64,000 nt of DNA from Sweltsa coloradensis (Eukaryota; Arthropoda; Insecta; Plecoptera; Chloroperlidae). The translations under genes and the position numbers were made by a program. Below, in pieces: positions 10,569 to 24,743 of this stretch (position 1 is its first letter; each line of letters opens with the position of its first letter). Below the pieces are notes generated by a model. It had not been told where the DNA came from. It saw only the letters and a list, made by a program, of their open reading frames with translations, and made no database searches. The stretch is from positions 248,001-312,000 of the forward strand of contig JAMZAV010001061.1 of the NCBI GenBank assembly GCA_024449915.1, written 5' to 3'.

Positions 10569-13197
10569 CTGAAACAAAAGAAAACGTAACATTACATTAC
10601 ATTACAATCTTGTATTGTAAGTTATTAGGTAAATATTAGTGGCTGGCTACATAGAACCAACATGATATGACAACATGAGTGGGTAGACCCAGTCACAATG
10701 ACCAATTTTTGATCTAGTAAAATCCTCTTTTTAATCTAGTATTAGTAGGCCTTGGTTGATTGGCACTCACATGTCTTCCGTAGATAATGCAGTTGATCCA
10801 ACAGCTAGGGCATGTTGCTTCCCCTCAGCCATGATAGCCTACAATATAGTTAAGAATTTTCTCACTTAAACCAAATATTAAGACTAACAGCTACACGTTG
10901 AACTGAGAAGTAAAAAAAATAAAATAATAATACAATAGGTAGACAAACAACACACAGGTTTTGATACACTGTGAGTACTGTGACACACTCACTTGCCATG
11001 CACAATGCTAGATTAGTACAACCTTGCTATAACGACCCTTATAAATAAATATGACGATCGCAGTTGTACGACGTTTTTTGGGATATTCATACGAAGTTCC
11101 CTAAGGTTCTATATATTTCACTTTCAATATTAAGACGCACTAAAATGGGTCACTCTCATTACTACGACGTCTAACGGTCCGAATGAGGGCCTGGAGTAAC
11201 AAAAACTTTTGTAAAACTCATAGATCACAAAAACTTTATTTATTACTCATTTGCAAATGGCTTAGAAAGTGGAAAATGGTGATTTCAAGTGTCTACTCAT
11301 TAACGCCCCTCTCACCACCACCACCCCAGCTGCGGCCGGCCGCTTTCCTTTGTGTTCGTGCCATAAATTCCTTTCCCACACACCTTAAACAGTCAGCCGG
11401 ACCAGCTCGATCGAACGCGCACTTGGGTCGTCACATGTTCCTCCCCTCCTCTCAGTCGGTCTTCACAACACGTGCGCAGTCAGCTGTGAAGTGGATCGTA
11501 TGCGCACCGGTGACCGCGCATGCCCCTCCCCTCCTCTCCGAGAGCTACGACCTAGGCTACGGCGAGTTACATCGCTGCAACTCTCTCTCGCACTCGTACG
11601 CTTACACGCTAACACACAGTTGCTGGCAAGCACAGTCAGCTGTGAAGTGGATTGTATGCGCACAGGTGTCCGTGCATGCCCCTCCCCTCCTCTCAGCCAG
11701 CTACGACCTTGGCTACGAGATCGCCGCAACTCTCTCTCTCTCGTACTCATACGCTTACGCGCTACAACACATAGGGCCTATGCTGGCAACGGCGCTGGAC
11801 TTTTATAGATATTTTAGTCCTGCTATGTAAATAATTTGTTTAAATCATTAATAATAAAGTGATGCACGTAAAAACTACTATTATTTGCCATTTGTATAGA
11901 TATTTGTATGTTTTTAGATATTATGTTGTATTGGTTAATCTCAGTAATCCATAAATTGATGTTTTCATTTATATTTTGATAGAACGACGATCGTGATATA
12001 ACAACGTTTTACATTTCTCTCCTCAAGGTTGTACTGTAACAAGTATCACCAGTTTTGAGGTCGCTCTTTTAAAGAGTAAAAAGTAGTATGCTATCTCGGA
12101 TGTAGCGGTGCTACATTATTTAAGCTGTGCACTACTTTTGTGCTACATGTTCATTTTTATTAGGAGAGTTGGAACTCTTTTGACGTCGAGCCGGGATGAA
12201 TCCAAAGCACATAGCTTGTTTCCCCTGGCTTAATTTTATTTCAATGTGTGTTCTTTCATCTTTTAGGCTAGCCGCTAGTATTTAAAAACTAGGTCTAGAA
12301 ATATTTACATTGAATTTCCTGTGAACGAGTTTTTTGCAGAAGCATGGTGGAAGAATACGACAAACAAGCCAGAGACGATCAGACTAGATCTACTGGACAA
12401 TAGTGAGCTATTAATAGCCCGGAATGTCCTATGGATAGAAGACACTTTTAATCGCTTCATTTCAAGGTGCAATACATACAACTCCGCGTAATTAAGAAGC
12501 AAATTACACTCCAAATCAATAATGTTGAAACCACTTTGGGTGTAAAGAGTTTAGGATCCTGAAATATAATCTAAGATGCAGAATCATTTCATTATCACTG
12601 CAATATTTTTGGTAAACTCAGACCTACAAATTCACGATGTGACAGATGGCTCGCTACAATGGTTATCCTTTGGACGACGCAGAGAGAGAGAAAAAGAGAG
12701 GGCAAACAATGTGCGTGCAAGTGAGACGAGACTACGGGGCCTGCACAAGCAGTGAAACTCTGGAGACTCGGAACGTTTGCGGCAGGCACTACAAGTTATT
12801 GCCAACTTTTGACTTTTAATTTATTGCTGGAACTTAAAAAGTAGCACAAATAACAAACTACTTTTCACGGTAACGCTACAAAAATTGCAGTCTTGGGGAG
12901 AAGCGCGCTACAAGTAGCGCGCTACATGTAGCATGCTACTTTTACGTGTAGCGGAGCCAGTAGCGCGCTACTTTATTAAGGGGGCATATTGTAGCGGTAG
13001 CATGCTACAATTTTTGTAGCGTTAGCGTGATATTTGCGCTACTTTTTAAGTTCCGGGGCCAGCAGTCCCAGTACCACGTAAAGTCAAAAGTCGGCACTGC
13101 AAACTAACTTGTAACGCCCGCCGCGCCACGTCATGTGCTCGCCGTGTAGACCGGCCCGTAATCTCGTCTCACTTCCACACCATCTCCCTCCCTCGCT

Positions 13198-13232
<35 letters not shown>

Positions 13233-16200
13233 AATGCGTCGTCCGAAAGATGCGAGCGATCGCCGATCTGTCACATCGGTTGAGCTGACTTTACCAAAAT
13301 ATTGCAGTGATTAGATTGCGTGGTGCATCTTGAGTGCTATTTCAGGGTCGTAAACAAAGATGTATCCACGATAATTAGAAGTCGTATTATTGATTAAGAG
13401 CATAAGCCGCTCAATAATTACGCCAATCGTCTGAATTGCATATTAAAATGAAGTGATTAGTGTCATATATCCCTCCTCCCTTGGGACATTCCAGGCTATA
13501 TCGCTATTGTACGGCACCAGTAAGCCTATTCCGAACCTTGTTTGTCGCATTCTTCTGCAGTGATTCCGCGAAAAACACGTTCTTGAAAATAAGAAATGCA
13601 ATATATGAATGTTGATCATTAGGCCTAGACTAGGGCCTAGCCTAGCCTACGTTAAAAGAACGCCTTCTATCACAATGGAAACCGAAACTATGTGCTTTTG
13701 ATGATAGATCACGATCGAGTTGATATAAATGGAGTTAAAAATCATCGCGGCACGACGTCAAAAGGCTTTAAAAACGGGATAATTTGGGATCTCGACGACC
13801 CCTGGTTAAACGGGAACATGTAGCGGAAAAGTAGCGCGCTATATTTCGTGAGTAGCGCGAATGTAGCGTCGCTACATCTGAAAAAAAGTAGCGAAAAAGT
13901 AGCGAAGCTACTTTTTCGGGGCATGTAGCGTTAGCGATAGCATGCTACTTTTAAAAAGTAGCGACCCCAAGACTGAAAAATTGTAATTGTAAAATTGTAT
14001 CAAGCAATAGTTAGTTAGCTACAATATGCTCCATAAATAAGTAGTGCGCTACCAGTTCCATCACGCTCTTTGCGAAGACTATCAGCTGTATCGCCTCATA
14101 TATAAATAAAATAAAGGATACAACAACCGTTCCTTGGGGAACAGGTGTCATTTTTGCCCCCGGTGAAGTAAGTCCAGGACACATTATATTGGCTCCACTC
14201 AGGACAAAACGAATAGCTCCTTTATCAACTTGTTCCCAGGGTAGAAGAAACGGATCTAAAATTAAAACAAATTATTAGTAGGCCTAAAGGGTGTTTCTGC
14301 ATATATACGTAGTCTACATTAAAGTTTCTTTATTTTAAGTTTTCAGACAACTTTCCATGATAAGGAAGGCAACCAAAACTGGTACCCTACATACCTTTCA
14401 CATTTCACAATACCGTGTAGAGGTAGTGAAAAATGGTGATAACAAAATTTGCAAATATTTTTAAATGTCCATTTTATTGCCTAAAATGGAATATTGTTGA
14501 CGAAGTACTACATCATTAATTAGAGATGGAATAACCACATTTTGAAAACGGGAATTTTGAAAAAATCGTGCATAGTGCGAAATAACGAACAAAATTGTAT
14601 GAAACTGGTCAAAACGCAAAATTGAATCTTTTTGGGTAAAATGTAGGGGGATGGTGGAGGGCACCTCCGGTGCCCGGTCAAGGCACGGCACGGACAAGAA
14701 TTTATGAGAATTTTGGTAGAGGTGCCGGTTCAGACCGAACATTAGGCGTGCGGTAGGCGGTACGTACAGTTAAACAGACGACAACGCAACAGAGTTCGGT
14801 GCCGTCACGAACTTCAAGGAAATAGACCGCCAAAATAACGGCGCATATCACGGACTACGCGGAAAAAGTCCACCAAAATAACGATGCGTACAAACTAAAA
14901 ATATTTATTTTTTGTTTGGAATCGATTGTGAATAGATTCTTGGGTCACAATGATCGATTCTAACTTTTTGGAATCGATGTCATCCTTAACAAGTTTTTAA
15001 GTTTTTTTGGATTTTTTAGTAGGTCGGCCTACCAGTAACGTTTTTGACCATTTTTGAAATTGCAAAAAACACCAAAATTGGGGGTTTTTAAAACAAAATT
15101 AGGGTTTTTATATCACCATTTCTCATTACCTCTAAGTCAATACGTAATAAATTTTATCATACAGTGTTGTTGTAACATCACTTCAAAACACCTACCTACC
15201 TATTATATATACACAAACTCCACCATCCACCACCATGCCACTAGAGGGCAACACAAAATATTTTTAGACCACCACAAACTCTCACTCTATTCCAAAAGCC
15301 CACACTACCTATGTTCCCTTATATTCAATCGACTGCCACTACAACTTAAAACTCATGCTGACAATTTTAATAAATTCCGCCACATGCTCAAATTGCACCT
15401 CACAGATAAAGCCTACTACTCTATTGTTGTACTTTTAAATTGTTAAGTTGGTAGTAGCAAAAACAAAATAACATCTCTGCCTCGTGCTGCCCCCAGTGGC
15501 CAATGATGTAAACACCTTGCTGGAGTTAGTCTGGAATAAAACCCTCAACAAGATACACGTACGTACTGATTATTTTCCCGAAGTTTCTAACCACTCAAGC
15601 AAAGTAGTAATAAAACAACAGGTTATAGTACCCAGGACCGCAAGAGGCACTAAGGAAAAGAATCACCGCAGAAATCCAGTCACGTTTTGGAGATACCGGA
15701 GACCAACTGGACAAGTAGGCCTAGACACGTTCGCGAAGTGAGGTTAAGACGGTCAAGATGTTGCCATCGGGAGAAGACAATCATTACCACGTTCCACGAC
15801 TCAACAGAAACAACTTCTCAGCATGGAAGGCAAGAATAAAAACAGAAATGCTGAAACAAGAATACTGGGAAGCGGTTATCGGGTACAACGACGAGCCCGA
15901 CTATGTCCCCACCGCCACCGAGGTGAGGGCAAGGCGCCAGAAAAACTATACTGCGCTCGCCCTAATCATGAAATCAACTGGAGACGACTTAATGAACGAC
16001 ATTCTCGACATCGAGATTGCGTCGGAGGCGTGGAAGACTTTGTAGGAACAATGCCACCAGAACAGTGAGTATGGCGGCATGCTCAAACTAAGGGAGCTCG
16101 CCAACGATGGTGAAGGGCGAGAAGAACGTAACAGACTACATCAACCAGATGGTAAATATGAACAGGATGCTTCAGATGAGCGAGCTGCAGATAGGAGACC

Positions 16201-19200
16201 GGCAGCTACCCTATCTTTGTTTATCTGGACTCCCGCCAGAATATGAGGTTACCGTGAAAACCCTATGTGCGCAACCGGACAAGGTGAAGATCTCCACGAT
16301 CAAGCAGATCTTGATCGAGTGCGAGAAGGAGATCGCAGCAAAGTCTGAAAGTTTTCACTTGGCACTCAAGGCAAACAAGGCCAACGAGAGACAGCGACCT
16401 CAGAGAAGCCACCATGAAAAGGAAGAAGGGAAATCTGGTGCTGGAGAGAAAGGGAAAAACAAAGAAAGAAAGTACAAGTTCTTCTGTTATGTCTGTGGAG
16501 GCAAAGGGCACATCGGAAGAAACTGCCCTAAAGCTAAGGAATCAGAAGAGAAGGAGAAGACGGAGAGAGAAGAGAAGAGCCAAGACCCACCAAGAAAAGC
16601 TAAAGTTGCGACAAGGGAGCATGTTGCACTATACGCTAAGAAGTTCTCACCTGGAGAGAGTGGGGTGTGGATCTTGGACGGGGGAGCCTCTGACCACATG
16701 TCGGGGAAAAGGAGCCTATTTCACTCCATGAGGCAGTACTCAGGTGAGGTGGAAATAGGGGATGGTACCCCGCTGGCCATTGAGGGGATTGGCTCGATTA
16801 CGATCCAAATGTCCGAGGAGTGTGGGGGAAAGGATGTGGAGCTGACAGATGTGCTTTATGTCCCCAACCTGCAGGACAATCTAATATCTCAGGGACAAAT
16901 AGATGAGAAAGGCCCAGAATCCAGATCTAAGGATGGTATCAACAAGGTGCTGAGAGACGGAAACCTGATTTTCCAAGCACACAGGGTTGGTCGTCTCTAC
17001 TTTGTCTCAACCATTGGAGGAGTGAGTATCAGTGGTCTAAAGGAGGAGTACAACAAATATTTCAAGAAAGCTTCTCGAGTTTCACAGTCCATGTGGCATG
17101 ATAGGCTGGGGCACCCTAACCTACAATCCATGGGGAGGTTAGGAGTGCTGGAGTTGGGACCTGAGCCTGCAATGGGGGCACAAGAACCGTGTGAACCATG
17201 CATACTGGGAAAAATGAAGAGAAATAAATTTCCCCATAACGAAGGAGGAGAGGTGGCCATCCTGGATAGGGTCCACTCAGATATTATGGGCCCCATCTCA
17301 CCCTAGTCAATTGGAGGGAAGAGATTCATAATCACCTTTATTGATGAAGGATCAAGATATGTCGATGCAGTGCCCATGGCAAAGAAGAGTGAAGCGCTGG
17401 ACCATTTTGTGGGAATCAAGAACCAGTGGGAGAATCTGCATGGAACTACAATCAAGGAGCTACAGACTGACAGGGAACGGAGTATCTGTCGAAGAGATTC
17501 CAGGCATACTTGGAGGAGAATGGGATCTTGCATCGTAGATCTGTAGAGTACACTCCGCAGCAGAATGGCATGGCAGAGAAGATGAACTTGACGCTATGCG
17601 ACACGACCAGGTGCATGCTCATCCAAGCCAGGATGCCCCGGTACTTCTGGGCGGAGGGGGTCAAGACCGGCTGCCACGTCAGGAACAGGTGCCCGTCGAG
17701 GGCGCTTGGTTTCGACACCCCCCTGGAGAGGTGGACCGGGAGGGAGCTGCAGAAGAGCGACCTGGAGCATCTCAGGGTGTTCGGTTGCCAGGCCTGGGGG
17801 AGGATCCCGAAGGAGAGGCAGACCAGCAAGTTTGCCCCGCGCGCCATGGAGAGCGTCCTACTCGGCTACGAGGAGGGCACCAAGGGCTACCGCCTGTGGA
17901 GCATCACTGAGAGGCGAGTATACACGAGGGCCGTTTCCCCTTCAAGATGAAGGAGACACTGAGAGAGGAGGGCCCCCGAGAAGAGGACTTCGTGTGCTTC
18001 CTGGAGGACGAGCCCGCCGTCGTGGAGGACGCCGACGCTGGCCGACGCCAAGGTGCAGGAGAGGACGGCGCCCGTGTCCAGGGAGCGCGCCACCAGCCTG
18101 AGGGTTCACACCGAGGAGGAGAGGAACCGGGTCCAAGGCGGTCGGGGCGACTCAAGAGGGACAAGCCACCCTGCGGCCTGGCGTGCTGCAGGCACTGCAA
18201 GGTGACAACCAGCGGCGACCCAACCACACCACCCAGGACCCCAGCCGAGGCCATGGAGCGAGAGGACAGTGAGGAGTGGATCCAGGCCATGAAGAGGGAG
18301 ATGGGTAACCATGAAAGAAACGGTACGTGGGTGATAGTGGAGCGCCCAGACCAGGTAAACGTTGTAGGTTGTAAGTGGGTATTTCCTCCAATTAAGATAG
18401 GTACAAACGGGGAGAAAATTTATAAAGCTAGACTAGTCGCTCAGGGTTTCACCCAAAGATTTGGTCTTGACTACTGGGAGACGTTCAGTCCTGTGATTCA
18501 TAAAAAGACTGAGAGTATTATTAGCTGTAGCTATGAGTAAAGACTGGCAAATTGAACATGTAGACGTAGTTGCTGCTTATTTAAATGGGACCTTGGATGA
18601 AACAATTTACATGGAACAACCGAAGATGTGGGAGGAGGGCAATGATAGAGATGTTTTGTCTTCTGAAAAAAGCCTGTATGGCCTTAAGCAATCTGGAAAA
18701 GTGTGGAATGCAGTGCTGATCGACATTCTAAAAGGGATAAAATTGAAAAGGTGTCAGTCAGACCCTAGTGTTTTTACCCATAAAGATGGTTATGTTGGTA
18801 CCTATGGGGACGACTTGATTGTTTGTGGGACTGGGGAATTTATTGCCATAGTCAAGGAAGGGTTGAGATGTGCAGTGGAAACTAAAGAACTAGGGCCAAT
18901 TTCTCTGTTTGTAGGACTCAGGTTTTCACGCCCAACTGAGAGTGTGCTCCAGGTGGATCAAGAAAATTATATAAATGAAGTCTTGGTAGAATTTAACATG
19001 AATGATTGCTGCGGCACCAGTACCCCCGGAGTAGTTGGTAATAATTTGTATGAAGTAGGTGAACCTTACAGCCAGGAGAAGTACCGTAGGGCAATAGGAA
19101 GACTGTTATATATAAGTTCATGTACCCGCCCAGATATTGCTTTCGTAGTAGGGTGCTCGAGTAAATTTTGTCATAAGCCAACTTCCGTGCAGTGAAATGC

Positions 19201-22200
19201 TGCTAAGAGAGTCCTCATAGACGGAGAGCCAGTGACAGTTTCTATTGCCTCATAAGGTACATATGTTTTGACCATTGGAATAGAAGCGGAAATTCATGTC
19301 ATTTTCAAAAATGCGCGTCTTACGAGTCAACGTGGGGGCGTTTACCCGTCAGACGCCCCCAAAGTGGGCCCCAAAAAGGGTCAAATCTGCCCCCATTAAG
19401 TATACACGATTAAAACATACAAAAATTTATAAAAGAAGTTAGCCCAAAAAAGAATATCACTCGTCAGACGGGCTGCGTTGGGCCGTTGACCCGTCAGACG
19501 CCCCCAAAGTGGGCCCCCCCAAAAAAGTCAAATCTGCCCTAATAGGTATACATGATTCAAACATACGTCATTTTATAAAAAAAGTTACCAGGAAAACGAA
19601 TATTACTCGTCAGACGAGCTGCGTTGGGGCTTTGACCCGTTAAACGCCCCCGAAGTGGGCCCAAAAAAGGTCAAATCTGCCCTCATAAGGTATTCATGAT
19701 TCAAACATACGTCACTTTAAAGTTAAAGTTACCAGGAGGACTAATATTTGTCGTCAGACGATCTGCGTTGCGGCTTTGACCCGACAGACGGCCCCGGAAT
19801 TGGTCCCTAAAAATGATCATATCTGCCCCCATAAATTAAACATGATTGATCTCGAATACTTACGAAATTATGTTGGATTTAATCTGATTTGTGCGATAAT
19901 ATGTAGTCATGATGTTTATGCATATTTTGGGTCATTGAGCCCTGCACCTACCACTATTTTATTTTTTGGGAATGTCTAGATCGATGAATAAATCAGGAAG
20001 ACATGTTATACTTCGTCTTATGGTAATTATTTAAATAATGATGGTGTATGTATAGTATGTTAGGGTGTAAACTGCATGTAAAGAGTGTTGTTATTTTTTT
20101 TTTACCAATGAAGAGCTGTGTATAATTTACTACTTGTTAAATGCTACTATACGGTTTCTGACTTTTAAATCACAGATTAGTTTAAACTCTGGCATATTGT
20201 ATAACGATACAAGATAATCATTGACAATCATTTACTTTTATAAAATAAGTAATTAGATCATAGTAATCATAAGTTACGTAAGCAATTATCATCATATGAT
20301 AACCTATTAATCAATAATCTTTAATATGTGTTGAATCATGCAAATAGTTTTTTATAAGTTACAAACAATTGAGGAATAGAATATATAAATTAGTATGTCA
20401 TAATTAACTCCAAACATCAAAACTTCCATACATTCGTTATCACAGTATGTTTGAACTTTTTATCATAGTAATCTTTAGAAGTAATCATCATCAAATCATA
20501 ATTAAGAATTTTTAATGTGTTAAATCATGCAAATAGTGGTTATAAGTTACAAACAATTGATTAGAATATATAAATTGGTTTGGTATAATTAACTTCAAAT
20601 ATCAAAACTTTTACCACATTCGTGATCACTGTACGCCTGTATATGCTATAAAATTTTATTAGTAATCATCATCATATCATAACATACGTAATAATCTTTT
20701 ACATGCGTTGAAACATGCAAATACTTTTCATTAAAGACAATTGAGGATTAGAATAAATAAATTGTGAAAAAATTTAAAACTGTTATCACATTCGTCATCA
20801 CTGTACGCTGCTTCCGAAACATCTATGTCATCATCATCCTCATCGAAATCCTCTACTTCTAAATCGCATTGCATAATCTCATCAAGTGACGAAGAGGACA
20901 GATCATAGAGGAACCATCTTGGTCTGTATTTAACATCTCTATATACACATAATGGCATTTTTTTAAATTTCTGTCTATGGAACCAATTTAACAGCGTCAT
21001 TGTCGCCTACAATAAAACCAAGGTTTAATATATAATATATGACATTATATTTATATATTTATATATATAATATAGGCCTACAAAAATACCAAAAATGATG
21101 AAATAATGAGGAGTAATATTCTTTTTCATGGTCACTTTTACTATAGAATGCCGTATGTTTCAATCATCACCTTAAGACTGTTGGCTAAGCTCGAGAAAAC
21201 CAGGCTTTGACGCAGAGCGCAGAGGTGAAGTCTGGACTCTGGATCACTTGGAAGCTCTATCGGTGGTCCTATCGGGTTGTGCTTTGCACCAAAATGTTAA
21301 GTAAGAATGTATAATAGGGGGTATCTAGGCACATTTTCCAAATATTGCTCACTTTTCTTATTAAATGACCGTAAATATGACACCGAACTGTTAATTTGTA
21401 GTAGACTAATATACTAATTTTGTGTAGGAGACAATTATTTGAAATCTCAAAATTTGCTTTGATAGCGACACACGCTCATCCTTTCTGAACAGCCTTCCAA
21501 AAATGCAGATTTTTTGGATGAAAATTAAAGGTCAAAAAGCGGTACATTCTGTATGTGAAATTATCTGGATTTGACGATCGAGCGTGTTTTTAAACGGGCA
21601 TTTAACATTGTAAAAAACGTTGGCCCGAACTTGGCAAACAGTCTTAAGGGCAGATTTGACATCTTTGGGGGCCCACTTTGGAGGTTACCTAACGGGTCAA
21701 AGCCCCAACGCAAGACGCAACCCATCTGACGAGTGATATTCGATTTCTTGGTAACTGACTCTATAAAAGGTTTTGACCTTTTTTGGGCCCACTTCGGGGG
21801 CGTTTGACGGGTCAAAGCCCCAACGCAGCCCGTCTGACGAGTGATATTCGTTTTCTGGTAACTGGCTCTATAAAATGACGTAAGTTTGAATTATGTATAT
21901 CCTACGGGGACAGATTTGACCATTTTGGGGGCCCACTTTGGGGGTTACTTAACGGGTCAAAGCCCCAACCCAGCTCGTCTGACGAGTAATATTCGTTTTC
22001 CTGGTAACTTTTTTTATAACATGACGTATGTTTGAATCATGTATACCTATTGAGGGCAGATTTGACTCTTTTTTGGGGGGCCCACTTTGGGGGCGTCTGT
22101 GGGGTCAACGGCCCAACGCAGCCCGTCTGACGAGTGATATTCTTTTTTGGGCTACGTTCTTTTATAAATTTTTGTATGTTTTAATCGTGTATACTTAATG

Positions 22201-24394
22201 GGGGCAGATTTGACCCTTTTTGGGGCCCACTTTGGGGGCGTCTGACGGGTAAACGCCCCCACGTTGACTCGTAAGACGCGCATTTTTGAAAATGACATGA
22301 ATTTCCGCTTCTATTCCAATGGTCAAAACATATGTACCTTATGAGGCAATAGAAACTGTCACTGGCTCTCGGTCTATCAGCTACCTAAAGAAAACAGCCA
22401 ATTTAGTCTTTACTAAGGATTGTAAGGCTATTCCACCGCGTTTTTCTATTTTCCAAAATATGCTACTAAGTTAAAATATAGTGAATGGCTTTGAAACATG
22501 GCTATTTTAGAAAATCAAAAATATTTTTTCCAAATTTTTCTGATCCGGTACACGGCCAATATAGCCACCTCAAAATAATTTCAAACTTCAATTCGCCAGG
22601 GCATACCATTCAACGTACGGTGTTGTGCTTTTGTGACATTAATTTTTAACTGTTTTTCTATGGACTGACTGAGAGAAAACAGATTTATTTTAACAATTGT
22701 CTTTCCAGCGAATTTTTTCGTTTGGCGGTATTTTTTACCGATTTGTACCGCCAAACGAAAAAATTCGCAGAAAAGACAATTGTTAAAATAAATCTGTTTT
22801 CTCTCAGTCAGTCCAAAGAAAAACAGTTGAAAACTAATGTCACAAAAGCACAACACCCTACGTTGAATGGTGTGCCCTGGCAAATTGAAGTTTGAAATTA
22901 TTTTGAGGTGGCTATATTGGCCGTGTACCGGATCAGAAAAATTTGGAAAAAATATTTTTGATTTTCTAAAATAGCCATGTTTCAAAGCCATTCACTATAT
23001 TTTGACTTAGTAGCATATTTTGGAAAATAGAAAAACGCGGTGGAATAGCCTTAAGGTTTTCTGTGACGCTGATTGGGCAAATGATAAGTCTAACTCTGTA
23101 TCAATAGGTGGTCAGTTGGTAATCATGGCAGGAGCAGCTGTGATATGGCGGAGTAAGAAACAGGAGGTGACTGCCCCAAGCACCATGCTTGCCGAATATT
23201 ATTCACTGTTTGAGGCTTGCAAGGCAGTAGTGTGGCTGAGGGACTTGCTTGAAGAACTGGGACACCCAGTGGAAGACCAGTGTGTGTTTTTGCAGATAAC
23301 CAGGGAGCCAATAGCATGGCCAATGATATTAAGCTGACGGAGCAAAAAAAACACTGTCGCTTGAGGTACCACTATGTGAGGGAGTGTGTGGAGACTGGTG
23401 ACGTTACGGAACAAATGAAAACGCTGCTGATTTACTAACTAAGCTGGTACTGAAGGTGAAGACCCAAGACTGTGCAAAAATGATGGGTCTGTCCGGGGTG
23501 TAAATTTTCTTTGTAATGTGTATTTGTTTTGGCGGTATCTTTTATGTTCGTCAGAAGGCACTTTCCATTAGCCTTAAGTCGTATCCGTAAGTCTGTCGTA
23601 GTTTTAAGTTTCTCATGCTTTGACATGTTATTTGTATTTTTGAGGAGAGGTGTTGTACTTTAAAATTGTTAAGTTGGTAGTAGCAAAAACAAAATAACAT
23701 CTCTGCCTCGTGCTGCCCCTAGTGGCCAATGATGTAAACACCTTGCTGGAGTTGGTCTGGAATAAAACCCTCAACAAGATACACGTACATACTGATTATT
23801 TTCCCGAAGTTCCTAACCACTCAAGCAAAGTAGTAATAAAACAGCATCTATCGATGAATATCTGAAATCATAAAAATGTACCGTAAATTTCCACTACATT
23901 AGCCTAGGCCTATGACCCCTCATCAATAATTCTTCATTCTTCATTGCATCATAACATAACCTATCAAACATATTTTTTGAATACCGTATTTACTCGCTTA
24001 TAGGCCGCCCTCGAGTAAAGGCCGCACCCTTATTTTGACCACTCAGATTTTAAAGAGTTGGCTATAAATACTATTGATAAATGGCTTCACATAATGGCCG
24101 CACCCCACTTTTTGAACTTGACAATTTCAAATATACCCGAGGCCTATACTCGCATAAATACAGTACTTTGTTAAATATTAGTAGTCAAGGCCCAGTCTAG
24201 TTATTAATGTAGGCCTAATGCTAGTTGTTTCTTCTCTTCTCTTTTTTTCCTTAAGTATATGTAGTAAATTAGTAATAGTGAAATATATATAGCAGGTAAT
24301 ATGGAAGAACATTTTGTAGGGAGGAGCTCTCATCCCAACATGTAAACAAATGAATAACACCTTTTGTGATTTGTATACTAGAATTACAATAAAG

Positions 24395-24451
<57 letters not shown>

Positions 24452-24712
24452 TATTTATTTTTTTAACAGCAACTTTTTATGGTTATTTTTTTCAAGAATG
24501 CAATCTTCCCAACACTCTCTTCCCACTTCTAAAGGTTTTAACACTTACATGTGCACATTTTTTCAATTGCAACTATTGTTTTAAATGTAAAAGTTTGTGC
24601 AAATTTATTTTGCCAAGCTTTGCAAGGATGCAGTCACAGGGCAAAGTGAATTTATGTAGTATATATATAAAGACATAATGAAATTCTTTCGAGTTTCCGA
24701 GTTAAATAAGTT

Positions 24713-24743
<31 letters not shown>

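Larger units (their letters stand above)
19218..22376. mobile_element. 3.2-kb foldback DNA transposon with tandem repeats in its arms, 3-bp TSD (TCA)
   Basis: The ends are TAGAC(G/C)GAGAGCCAGTGACA and its inverse, nearly identical for well over 150 bp. TCA (19215-19217, 22377-22379) flanks it; removing the element and one TCA restores the Copia frame, which fixes the borders. Each arm holds three to four units of ~140 bp. A 3-bp duplication is compatible with Harbinger, CMC, Zator or Academ, but the TAGAC start fits none that I recognise. No transposase is seen, so it is non-autonomous. Confidence 0.88.
15425..23846 (+). mobile_element. Ty1/Copia LTR retrotransposon, degenerate, with two nested insertions
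   Basis: Two 196-bp LTRs (15425-15620 and 23651-23846) are bounded by TCTAT duplications. The LTRs run TGTTG...CAACA. Domain order is gag with zinc knuckle, protease, integrase, RT and RNase H, the Copia order. The element spans 8.4 kb, but 3162 and 629 bp are later insertions with their duplications, leaving about 4.6 kb, normal for Copia. By eye the LTRs differ at about six sites. Several stops and frameshifts show it is dead. It lies antisense in a MCTS1 intron. Confidence 0.95.

Noticed and set aside
11183..11830. 215-aa open frame
   Set aside because: It contains the same peptide twice because of a tandem DNA duplication, lies in a candidate transposon, and has no domain or splice support.
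17706..18290. Overlapping frames of 131, 128 and 68 aa in the Copia pol region
   Set aside because: They are shadow frames of the GC-rich integrase-RT linker.
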